Origin: JAAYDI01 sp052034005
GTDB lineage: Bacteria > Planctomycetota > Planctomycetia > Pirellulales > Pirellulaceae
Direction: 5' to 3'
Assembly (NCBI GenBank): GCA_052034005.1
Contig: JBPOJB010000023.1
Location: 186,001 to 250,000, forward strand
Length of the DNA: 64,000 nt
Shown: in pieces, positions 44,737-52,381 of the stretch
Layout of the letters: every line of letters starts with the position of its first letter
Numbering within the stretch: position 1 is the first letter of the stretch
Notes under the pieces: generated by a model
What the model saw: the letters and a program-made list of their open reading frames with translations, nothing else
Told to the model about the DNA's origin: nothing
Database searches by the model: none
Made by a program: the position numbers and the translations under genes

Positions 44737-44809
44737 TGGAGGATAGGGGGCTCGAACCCCTGACCTCGTGAATGCCATTCACGCGCTCTCCCAACTGAGC
44801 TAATCCCCC
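44737..44809 (-). tRNA. tRNA-Ala (anticodon GGC)
   Basis: A 73-base tRNA on the minus strand. Acceptor stem GGGGGAT with ATCCTCC (one G-U pair), D-arm with AGCTCAGTTGGGAGAGC, anticodon stem CGTGA/TCACG with GGC at 44774-44776, and T-arm GGGTTCGAGCCC. The discriminator is A and CCA is not encoded. Confidence 0.95.
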
Positions 44810-44951
44810 GCGTGTGACGCACCTTCGCACGGCACCCCGCCTTCCCCCCTATCGACGAAAACCGTATCGTGGTCCACGGCGACCGGGTGAGGCAGCGAGA
44901 TGGCACATTACCAGTGACCTGGGGAAGTGTCAAGGACGGCGGAGATCGGCT

Positions 44952-45938
44952 GTGAAGCGTTACGTCGTCGGATTCCTGAAGCTGGCCGTCCCGGCGGCCA
45001 TCATCGCGTGGCTCCTGGCGACCGTTTCGCCCGCTCAGTACCAGGAGTTTGCGGCACGCCCGAAGGACTGGCCCCTGCTGGCCAGTGCCCTGGCCGTCGT
45101 GCTCATCGCCGTGCTGATCACCTTCGTTCGCTGGTATCTGCTGGTCCGCGCCCTGCGCCTGCGGTTCAGCCTGACCGACGCGCTGCGGCTAGGGTTCCTG
45201 GGCTACCTGTTCAATTTCGTCGTGTTCGGATCGGTGGGCGGCGACCTGTTCAAGGCGTTTTTCATTGCCCGCGAGCAGCGTGGCCGACGTGCCGAGGCGG
45301 TGGCCACGGTGGTGATCGATCGCCTGGTGGGCATCTATGCCCTGGTGCTCTTGACGTCCGGCGTGATCCTGGCGGGCGGCATCCCCAAACCGACTGTCGA
45401 GGTGGAGGTCATCTGCCATACGACGCTCGCCGCCGCCGTGGTGGGCGGCCTGGGAATCGGGATCTTGATGATCCCGGGCTTCGCCACCGGCCCCCTCGCC
45501 GAGTTCCTCACGGGGCTGCCCAAGGTCGGCCGGGTGCTGGACCAACTGATCCACGCCCTGCGGATCTACCGGACGCGCTGGGTGACGCTCAGCGCCACGA
45601 TCTTGATGAGCATCTGCAGCCACGCCCTGTTCACGCTGTCGCTGTATCTGATCGCCCACGCCCTGTTCGCGCATGTGCCCACGTGGCACGAACACCTGAT
45701 CCTCGTCCCGCTGGGCATGGTGGCCGGCGGATTGCCGCTCACGCCGGCCGGCTTGGGCACGTTCGAAGTCGCGATCCGTGAACTCTACCAGATCATCCCC
45801 GCCAACCCGACCGTCGATGTTGCGGGAATCCTCGTCGCCCTGGTCTATCGCCTGCTGACGATCATGGTGGCCATGATCGGGGTCGTCGTTTACTGGACGA
45901 GCAGCCGCGAGGTGCGGCAGTTGCGACGCCACGCCTAG
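44952..45938 (+). CDS. Flippase-like membrane protein (LPG-synthase TM / UPF0104 family)
   Basis: A 328-residue protein with eight or so transmembrane helices. Family signatures are visible: FLGYLFNFVVFGSVGGDLFKAFFIAREQ and VIDRLVGIYAL, and late LTPAGLGTFEVAI. This is the membrane half of lysylphosphatidylglycerol synthase (MprF-like) without the transferase domain; relatives are often called flippase-like or linked to glycosyltransfer. The start is GTG at 44952 with GGAG upstream; the frame extends through the tRNA-side region to 44814 but that part looks non-coding. It is convergent with the beta-helix gene, overlapping by four bases. Confidence 0.85.
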   Translation: MKRYVVGFLKLAVPAAIIAWLLATVSPAQYQEFAARPKDWPLLASALAVVLIAVLITFVRWYLLVRALRLRFSLTDALRLGFLGYLFNFVVFGSVGGDLFKAFFIAREQRGRRAEAVATVVIDRLVGIYALVLLTSGVILAGGIPKPTVEVEVICHTTLAAAVVGGLGIGILMIPGFATGPLAEFLTGLPKVGRVLDQLIHALRIYRTRWVTLSATILMSICSHALFTLSLYLIAHALFAHVPTWHEHLILVPLGMVAGGLPLTPAGLGTFEVAIRELYQIIPANPTVDVAGILVALVYRLLTIMVAMIGVVVYWTSSREVRQLRRHA

Positions 45939-46819
45939 TGCGTTTCGTCCACCCGGCCGCCATCCTGCACGATCCGGGGCGCCGTGTTGTCCAGCAGGTC
46001 GCAGCTGATCAGCTGCGTGTGCGAATACCCCTCGGTACGCACCTGCGCCGCACCGTTGTTGCCCACCAGGCAGGCGAGGATCCGGACCCGCGACGCGCCG
46101 CCGATCGAGATGCCGCTGCGCGCGTTGCCGCGACAGTTCAAGCCCTCCAGGACCGTCTCGCGCACGCCGTCGTGCGCGTTGACCCCGTCGAGCTGGAATC
46201 CCTGGATCACCAGGTCCTTCACCACCACATGATGCACCTCATAGAGCGTGATGCCCACCTGCCGCGCCGTGTACGTCAGCTCGTAGGACTGCGGCAACCG
46301 GCCCGGCTCCGTGCGGAAATACACCTGCCGCTCGTACAGGCACCACTCGAGCGGCTGCAACGTGTCGAGGTCCGCCGCGACGCGCACGTCACGCCGCCGA
46401 GCCGGCTTGCCGTCCAGATACAACACCTGGAAACTCATCCGCGGAGGACGAAAACGGAAGACGTTGCCGCCGACGAAGAACCAGTCGTCCGGCAACACCC
46501 GCTCCGAACCGTCCAGCACCGCGCCGTTACCCACCAACTCGAACGGCACGCCCGGAAAGCCGCTCTGCCGCGCGCCCTGTAACGTGATAGACTCACGGTA
46601 CGCGTGGCCCGTGTTCGCCATGATCACGCGGTCGCCCTTCGAACTGGACCGCAGCGCGTGGGTCAGCGTCCGATAAGGACCCACCTGCTCCCCCATCGCG
46701 ACCGGCGAACTGCCGTCAAATCGATCGTCCCCCATCACGTTGTTGACGTAGATCTCTCGCGCCCCGACGCTTGAGACCGCCGCACAGCAGATCACCGCGA
46801 TCGCTAACCTCACCCACAT
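45935..46819 (-). CDS. Exported right-handed beta-helix protein
   Basis: A 294-residue protein with a signal peptide (MWVRLAIAVICCAAVSSVGA). The mature part starts REIYVNNVMGDDRFDG, typical of pectate-lyase-like right-handed beta-helix proteins, with repeats such as VVVKDLVIQGFQLDGVNAHD and RVRILACLVGNNGAAQ. Such folds bind or cleave polysaccharides; no catalytic residues can be assigned. ATG at 46819 is favoured because it leaves a standard signal peptide; an ATG at 46855 is possible. Function unknown beyond the fold. Confidence 0.75.
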   Translation of the reverse strand: MWVRLAIAVICCAAVSSVGAREIYVNNVMGDDRFDGSSPVAMGEQVGPYRTLTHALRSSSKGDRVIMANTGHAYRESITLQGARQSGFPGVPFELVGNGAVLDGSERVLPDDWFFVGGNVFRFRPPRMSFQVLYLDGKPARRRDVRVAADLDTLQPLEWCLYERQVYFRTEPGRLPQSYELTYTARQVGITLYEVHHVVVKDLVIQGFQLDGVNAHDGVRETVLEGLNCRGNARSGISIGGASRVRILACLVGNNGAAQVRTEGYSHTQLISCDLLDNTAPRIVQDGGRVDETH

Positions 46820-47210
46820 GACACCGTCGCTCCCACAAGAGGCCTCGGCGACCACGGCGCACGGCGCGCGTCATGGCTCTCACCCGCGCGGGGCGGCAGG
46901 GTGAACATGCCCGCCGGCCCCCACAACGCCGATGCTCCGTACGATGCTAAGACACTCTCGGCACTGGCCAGACCCTCACCGTTAGAAGAAAACCGCAGCG
47001 GCCCCTGCGCAGGGGGATTGTGCTTAAACGGGCTACCCGCGTCAAGCAGAAGTCGGTGAGAAAACAACAAAAACAGAGGAAATGGACAAGACGCCCGCGG
47101 CACAATCTCGGGCCGCCCGCCGAGCCGCATGCCCGGAGGCGGGCATTCGGCGTCAACTGCACTATCTGGGGGGAGGCACACAGCGCCGGCCCTGTCGCTG
47201 CCCGGCCTCA
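46820..47210. other. Intergenic region with hairpins between beta-helix and FAH-family genes
   Basis: A 391-base gap. It contains the palindrome CCCCTGCGCAGGGG (47002-47015) and, on the minus strand just after it, a CGCAG/CTGCG stem followed by TTTTCTTCT, which could terminate the upstream FAH-family transcript. An A-rich stretch at 47040-47090 is also present. No gene is seen. Confidence 0.4.
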
Positions 47211-48173
47211 TCACGTTGGTTGGGCCACGACCGGGTTCACGAGCGTCCCGATCCGGCCGACCGTCGCTTCCAGTCGATCGCCGGGCTGGAGGTAGGTCTT
47301 GGTCGCGTCGCCCACGCCCGCCGGCGTGCCGGTCGAAATGATGTCGCCCGGCTCGAGCGTGACGAAGCTGGAAATGAACGCGATCACGGCGGCCACCGGG
47401 AAGATCTGCCGCGCGGTGGACGAATCCTGTCGCAACGTGCCATTCAATCGCAATTGCACGGCCAGGTCTTGCGGGTCTGGGATCGTTTCGGCAGACGCTG
47501 CACACGGCCCGCACGGGCAGAAGCTGTCGTGCCACTTGCCGTGCAGCCAGTCGAAAAACCCATCGTTGTCTCGCCGTTGGCGCCCCGGGTTCGGATGGAA
47601 CTCGCGATCCGAGATGTCGTTGACCACCGTGTAGCCGGCCACATACTCCAAGGCCTGACGTTCCGCCACACCTTTGCAGCGGCGCCCCATGATGACCGCC
47701 AGTTCGGCTTCCCAGTCGATCGCAGCCGGCGACACGGCGGGGATGACGACCGGGTCGCCCGGGTTGATGAGCGTGGTCGTGGGCGGCTTCATGAACACGT
47801 AGGGGAACGTTTCCGCACGCTTGGCGGCCACCCCGCCGCCCTCTTCGATATGCTCGGAGTAGTTGCCGGCCAGCAGCAGCAGCTTGTTGGGACGCGGCAC
47901 GGGCAGCAGGAGCCGGATGTCCGCCACGGGCACACGCGCGCGTGCATCCAGCCCGTTGCCCTGCCGCTCGACCCAGCCGAACAGCGCCCGCGCCGCCTCG
48001 TGCGCCGCGCCGTGGGCAAGGAACGTCAGCAGGTCGTCCCCCTCGGGAATGGCCAACCGCTGGTGGGTCGTCTCCGTGTGCTGCCGAGCAGCCTGGTGGA
48101 GCGGGACCACGTACGTATCGAAGTAGAATCCCACAGTCGGCTTGTCGCCCGATTGGAATCGGCACAATCGCAT
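47211..48173 (-). CDS. Fumarylacetoacetate hydrolase family protein
   Basis: A 320-residue protein. The FAH fold is shown by LLLLAGNYSEHIEE, FMKPPTTTLINPGDPVVIP, the metal ligands in DWEAELAVIMG and YTVVNDISDREF, the DSFCPCGPC segment (usually SxDGFAPMGP) and IISTGTPAGVG near the end. Members hydrolyse or decarboxylate 2,4-diketo acids and use a divalent metal. Two additional cysteines in the CPCGPC segment are unusual and worth noting. ATG at 48173 has GAAAGG upstream; a longer frame is less likely. It is divergent from the coiled-coil exported protein. Confidence 0.88.
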   Translation of the reverse strand: MRLCRFQSGDKPTVGFYFDTYVVPLHQAARQHTETTHQRLAIPEGDDLLTFLAHGAAHEAARALFGWVERQGNGLDARARVPVADIRLLLPVPRPNKLLLLAGNYSEHIEEGGGVAAKRAETFPYVFMKPPTTTLINPGDPVVIPAVSPAAIDWEAELAVIMGRRCKGVAERQALEYVAGYTVVNDISDREFHPNPGRQRRDNDGFFDWLHGKWHDSFCPCGPCAASAETIPDPQDLAVQLRLNGTLRQDSSTARQIFPVAAVIAFISSFVTLEPGDIISTGTPAGVGDATKTYLQPGDRLEATVGRIGTLVNPVVAQPT

Positions 48174-48383
48174 GGCCACGCCTTTCTCACTCGAACTCGG
48201 AGGATGCGGAGCACCGGGAGTCGGCTCGGTTGGTCGCCGCAAACTGATAGCGGTTGTACCGCGGCGCCCACCCTCCGGCAAGCCGGCCCGTCCCGGCCGC
48301 CGGCCTGGACCTGGCGGCCAGATGCAACCCGTTCCAATGCGGGTTTGCGCCGCTGGAGTGGACCGCCGCGCCCCGCCGTCGTA

Positions 48384-48412
48384 TTGACAGACCCGCCCGG
48401 CCGATCCATCGT
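48384..48412 (+). promoter_or_regulatory. Promoter of coiled-coil exported protein
   Basis: TTGACA (48384-48389), 17-base spacer, CATCGT (48407-48412). Predicted leader is about 50 bases. The -10 is weak. Confidence 0.45.
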
Positions 48413-48467
48413 ACGGGGGTGATCGAATGACCGAATCGAATCAGGTTCGCAGTTGGAGGACGGTGCA

Positions 48468-49352
48468 ATGTGCAAGTGTGTTCGAACAGTCCTGGTGCTG
48501 GCTTTGGGTGGCATGTTGTGGGCGGCCCCGGCACGGGCCGACCAGCGGCAGGCGAACGAGCTGCGCGAGCGTGCTCAGGCGTTGAAGGAGAAAGCGCAAC
48601 GCCTGGACGAAGAAGGCCGGCACGACGAGGCTCAGCAGTTGAAGCGGAAAGTGGACGAGATCTATGCGAAGGCCGACCGGGTGGCCGGCCAAGGCCCGCG
48701 CGAGCGCGGCTTCACGCAATCGCTCCGCGACAGACTCCGGGGCCTCTACAAGGAATGGATCGAAGCGCACATCCACGAGCGCTATGACTTGGCGGAAGAC
48801 ATCCAGCGCAAGGTCCACGAGCTTACCCGCGACGCCGGCGCCCGCATGGAGGAGCTGCTCAAGCCTCAACTGGAGATGATGGAACGTAGGATCGACGAGC
48901 TGCGTGAGGAGGGCAAGATGGAACTGGCCGACCGGCTCGCCGGGCAGCTGCGTCAGCTGATCCAGGCACATCAGCAGGGCCCGCATCACTCGCCTCATGC
49001 AGAGGGAATGCGGCCACGCGAGTCGCGTGAGCACGGTCCGGAGGGACATCACGGTCCGGATCCGGGTCCGGGTCCGCAGGATCGCGCGGAGCTGGAGCGG
49101 CGCATGCACCATCTGCGTGCCGCCGCCGACAACCTCCATGCGATCGGCATGCAGGATCTGGCCCAACAGCTCTGCAATGAGGCGGACAGCATCCAACGCG
49201 CGCTCGAAGGCCCGCCGCACCCGGACGATGGCGACCCGCATCAGGCGGTGGAATCACTCTGGAACGAGATCCGCAACCTGCACGAGCGGTGCAATGAGCT
49301 GAATCGCCGCCTGGACGAACTCTCGGAGATGCTCCGCCGCGAACGCCGGTAG
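48468..49352 (+). CDS. Exported coiled-coil protein
   Basis: A 294-residue protein with a signal peptide (VRTVLVLALGGMLWAAPARA). The mature part is mostly charged alpha-helix with coiled-coil heptads: ANELRERAQALKEKAQRLDE and ELLKPQLEMMERRIDELREE. A His/Pro/Gly-rich linker in the middle (HHSPHAEGM, then HGPEGHHGPDPGPGP) joins to a second helical block ending NELNRRLDELSEMLRRERR. ATG at 48468 has GGAGG upstream. It is convergent with the fucose-isomerase-like gene. No homologous function is known to me; a structural envelope role is possible. Confidence 0.72.
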   Translation: MCKCVRTVLVLALGGMLWAAPARADQRQANELRERAQALKEKAQRLDEEGRHDEAQQLKRKVDEIYAKADRVAGQGPRERGFTQSLRDRLRGLYKEWIEAHIHERYDLAEDIQRKVHELTRDAGARMEELLKPQLEMMERRIDELREEGKMELADRLAGQLRQLIQAHQQGPHHSPHAEGMRPRESREHGPEGHHGPDPGPGPQDRAELERRMHHLRAAADNLHAIGMQDLAQQLCNEADSIQRALEGPPHPDDGDPHQAVESLWNEIRNLHERCNELNRRLDELSEMLRRERR

Positions 49353-49372
49353 GCGTACGGCGGGACAGGTGT

Positions 49373-49429
49373 CCAGCCTGTCAGACGGCGCTGACAGGCT
49401 GGAAGCCTGTGCCACGCCTGACAGGCTGG
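49373..49429. repeat. Inverted repeat with a second copy, convergent gene boundary
   Basis: CCAGCCTGTCAG (49373-49384) is complementary to CTGACAGGCTGG (49391-49402), and the latter recurs at 49418-49429. It lies between two convergent genes and could end both transcripts. The GACAGGCTGGAAGCCTGT wording is of a kind I have seen dispersed in planctomycete genomes. Confidence 0.6.
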
Positions 49430-49439
49430 AGGCCTTCTT

Positions 49440-51107
49440 TCAGGCCCACGACCGGCCGTTCTTCTTCGTGCCGCACAGCGCGACTTCCATGCCCATGGCC
49501 TGGGCCATGGCCGCTTTGGCCCACACCGCGCGGTCCGCATCTTCAGCCGACTTGGCGTAGGCCACCTGGATGTGGTTGGCCTTGTGTTTGGCCATGAACT
49601 GATCGCGCGTAATGCCGTAGAACACCGCGTGCATGATCGGCCACTGGGGCGTCGTCAGTTGCCAGCGGCGTTGGGTTTCTTCGGCGGGCAGCTTCACGAC
49701 GCCGGCCCGGCCGAGGTCCATCTTGAGCCGGTTGTCTTCGATGAAGATCCGCGACCAGACGATCTCGCCCGGCTTGGAGATCCCCTTGAGCGTCCCGCCG
49801 CCGTTGGGGAAATACATGCCCGGCTGCCGCTCGCTGGAGGCGCCCTTCCAGCCGCCGATGAAATGGGCGGGCGGCGCGGCGCCGCTGATCAGGAACACCC
49901 ACACGTATTCGTCGGTCGAGCCGCTGGCGTCCCAATCGCCCCACCGCACGTCGTGCAGCGTCGACTCGACCGGCTGGCCCATCGCCTTGTGGATCCGGTA
50001 GGTCATCAGCGCATCGAGCCCCGCGCATTCGTCGACCTCATTGAAGTGCGGAACCGGTTCCCCCTTGAACAGCACGCGTTTGCCGTCGCGGCTGGTGACC
50101 GGCGGCCGCTGGGCGTTGTTGAGCGTGCCCTCGACCAGGTCGCTGGCGGGCATCAGGTCCTTGAGCCCCTGCTGGTACTGGATGCCGATCAGGTCGCACC
50201 CGAAATCGTCCGCGATGCGGACGGCGGCGATGTACATTTTGCACTGCATGAGGATCTGGCCGTCGGTCAGGTGCTGGGCCGGATCAGGGCCGGTGACGAA
50301 TTTCATGCCGTGCGCTTCCATCCAGGCGCGGACGGCGTGCGCTTCGTCATCGCGGACCTGAGTCGACTCGTAATACAGCGCCGACTGGCTGAGCCGTTCC
50401 TTGAACACGCCGACCGGGTGGAGCAGTTCGTCGGGGATGATGGCGTTGTACATCCCCATGCATCCTTCGTCGAAGATGCCCATGATGGCGCGCTCGTGCC
50501 GCAACTGGGCGGCCAGGGCCTGGCCCAGCTTGGATTCCTGCGCGCCGATCTTGGCGCGGCCGAGCGGCGTGACGTGATCGGTGCGGTGGCGAACCTGGCC
50601 GCGGCTCAACCATTGCTTGAGCTTGCGGCGGAAATCCGCGTCGGTGAAATCCTCGCTCCAGAGCGTCGAGTAGGCCCGGCCCGCCTTGGTCAGCGACCCG
50701 TTGAGATTCAGCATGCCGACCAGCCCGGGCCAGGTGCCCGACCAGTTGGCGACCGTCAACAGCGGCCCCTGGTGAGCCAGGAGCCCTGACAGGACGTGAT
50801 GGGTGTACTGCCACACCGCCTCGGCCACGATCAGCGGCGCGGTCGGGTCGATTTTCGCGAACGTGTCCATGCCCTCCCGCTGCGACGCGAGGAACCCGTG
50901 TTTTTCCTTCTCCTTGTACTGGTGCGCGCGAACGATCTTGTAGCCGTTGGCTGAGACCGCTTTCTTGAGCGCCTCCTCCATCTCATGCTGGGCGGCCCAG
51001 CACTCCTGGTTCGCGGACAATCGCAGGTCACCGCTGGCAACCAGGTACACCTCGTTTTCTTTCGCTTTCGCCACCTTGGGCGGTACCGGAAGTCTGTAGT
51101 TCGGCAT
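49440..51107 (-). CDS. L-fucose/L-arabinose isomerase-like protein
   Basis: A 555-residue protein. The central region has MGIFDEGCMGMYNAIIPDEL, which parallels the substrate domain of L-fucose isomerase, followed by an acidic pair in VRDDEAHAV. A C-terminal domain with GISKPGEIVWSRIFIED resembles the fucose-isomerase C-terminal barrel. Fucose isomerase converts L-fucose to L-fuculose using manganese; E. coli FucI is 591 residues. Overall similarity by eye is partial, so a distinct sugar is likely. The ATG at 51107 is chosen because it opens at the compact MPNYRLPVPP; the ribosome-binding site is weak. It is divergent from the lipoprotein genes. Confidence 0.75.
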   Translation of the reverse strand: MPNYRLPVPPKVAKAKENEVYLVASGDLRLSANQECWAAQHEMEEALKKAVSANGYKIVRAHQYKEKEKHGFLASQREGMDTFAKIDPTAPLIVAEAVWQYTHHVLSGLLAHQGPLLTVANWSGTWPGLVGMLNLNGSLTKAGRAYSTLWSEDFTDADFRRKLKQWLSRGQVRHRTDHVTPLGRAKIGAQESKLGQALAAQLRHERAIMGIFDEGCMGMYNAIIPDELLHPVGVFKERLSQSALYYESTQVRDDEAHAVRAWMEAHGMKFVTGPDPAQHLTDGQILMQCKMYIAAVRIADDFGCDLIGIQYQQGLKDLMPASDLVEGTLNNAQRPPVTSRDGKRVLFKGEPVPHFNEVDECAGLDALMTYRIHKAMGQPVESTLHDVRWGDWDASGSTDEYVWVFLISGAAPPAHFIGGWKGASSERQPGMYFPNGGGTLKGISKPGEIVWSRIFIEDNRLKMDLGRAGVVKLPAEETQRRWQLTTPQWPIMHAVFYGITRDQFMAKHKANHIQVAYAKSAEDADRAVWAKAAMAQAMGMEVALCGTKKNGRSWA

Positions 51108-51521
51108 GGCTCGCATTCGCTCTGTCAGAAGGTGTGTGGGGAATCCAATTCCGCCGAGCAGCGCTCGGCAGGCAGGTGAAATCATCTCACGCGGACATCT
51201 CGACACGCGCCGCAATGGTTGCCCGAGCTTAAACCGTCTGCGGCTGCGTGTAAATCAGGGTCGCCGCCGATTGCGTCGGGCCGGACGGCAGTCCGCAGGC
51301 GCGGGCGCCCGGGCACGTCCGGTCCCTCCAACACGCCACGCGCCGACCCGGCCGTTTCTTGACATGGTGCCGGGTGGCGAGTCAGAATTGTGGGTGCGAT
51401 CGGCCGCCGACGGTTGGCGGGTCCGCTGCGGTGGCCTACCGAAGCGGATTGCGTGCCGGCGACGGCCGGTCCCTTTTCGGCCGGGAACGCTCTCAAGTGC
51501 GCGAAAGGAACGCTCTGAACG
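51108..51521. other. Intergenic region, divergent, with promoter for lipoprotein
   Basis: A 414-base gap. It contains the + strand promoter at 51359-51388. The rest has no gene and no repeat that I could see. Confidence 0.4.
51359..51388 (+). promoter_or_regulatory. Promoter of lipoprotein gene
   Basis: TTGACA (51359-51364), 18-base spacer, CAGAAT (51383-51388). Transcription would begin near 51395 with a leader of about 125 bases. Confidence 0.5.
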
Positions 51522-52256
51522 ATGTCGGTACTCAAGCAGGTCGGCGGGAACATGGTGGAGAGTCATCCCGGATCGCGGCACGGGCCGCGCGTCCGGCTGA
51601 CCCGGTATCGGGCCCTCATGGGGTGGACCGCCTGCGCGTGCGTGCTGCTCGGCGGATGCGGCTCGGGCGAGTACGCGCGCCGGATGAACGAGACTTCGAC
51701 ACAACTGAAAAAACTGGGCGACATCGCCAAAGTCCTCTACCCGACCCTCTCGCCCGTCAAGGACGCGGCAGACGCCGCGACGGGGATTCAGCTGCGCCTG
51801 CCACTGGTCATCGATGGCTCGGCCAAGGCGATGCATGGGGATGACCCGGCCGCGCAGCCCCCGTCCGGGCAACTGCCCGGCCTGGCCTACAGCTACGAGA
51901 TGCAGGTGGGCGGGCAGCCGGCCTACGCCTATTTCGCCGCCGTGGCCGGCAGCGACAAGACACAGGAGGCCTTCGCCCAGGAAGTGCAGACGGCCCTCGG
52001 TTCGGCGTTCTCCGGGGCGGTTTGGGTGGATACGCAGCTCGAGACGCCCGACGGACGCTCGATCACGTTGAAGCTGCTCAGCGCCACCGGCAAGCAGAAG
52101 TTCGGCCAGGACGTGCAGGACGGCCGGTTCGACCTGTACCTGGTCAGCTCCGGCACCCACCACGTGGTGATCGGATGGCGCGCCCCGGTCGCCGCCGGCG
52201 CCGGTTTTTTTGATAACGCCGCAGCTTCGATGGGGAGCGTGCAGGGCAACGTCTAG
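51522..52256 (+). CDS. Lipoprotein of unknown function
   Basis: A 244-residue protein. The signal peptide ends in LLGGC, giving lipidated Cys46 if the first ATG is used, or Cys36 from the ATG at 51552. The first ATG has AAAGGAA 11 bases upstream; the second has GGCGGGAA. The mature domain has the phrase VGGQPAYAYFAAVAGSDKTQ and the later YLVSSGTHHVVIGWRA, a strand-rich pattern. I do not recognise the family. It is followed, 125 bases later, by a second lipoprotein with its own promoter. Confidence 0.7.
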   Translation: MSVLKQVGGNMVESHPGSRHGPRVRLTRYRALMGWTACACVLLGGCGSGEYARRMNETSTQLKKLGDIAKVLYPTLSPVKDAADAATGIQLRLPLVIDGSAKAMHGDDPAAQPPSGQLPGLAYSYEMQVGGQPAYAYFAAVAGSDKTQEAFAQEVQTALGSAFSGAVWVDTQLETPDGRSITLKLLSATGKQKFGQDVQDGRFDLYLVSSGTHHVVIGWRAPVAAGAGFFDNAAASMGSVQGNV

Positions 52257-52302
52257 CGGCCGCATCGCCGCACCAGAAACGGCGCCTGAGCCTGCGTGTC
52301 GC

Positions 52303-52331
52303 TCGACAGGGGCTCAGGAACTTGCCATAAT
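52303..52331 (+). promoter_or_regulatory. Promoter of repeat-containing lipoprotein
   Basis: TCGACA (52303-52308), 17-base spacer, CATAAT (52326-52331). Leader about 44 bases. Confidence 0.5.
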
Positions 52332-52381
52332 ACGGTGGGTCGAGATTCCCGGGGCGACAGAGAACTATCGCGAGGTGGGCC

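Noticed and set aside
44814..44951. N-terminal extension of the flippase-like protein towards the tRNA
   Set aside because: The added part is Arg/Pro-rich and begins next to the tRNA; GTG at 44952 has a GGAG site and starts right before the first helix.
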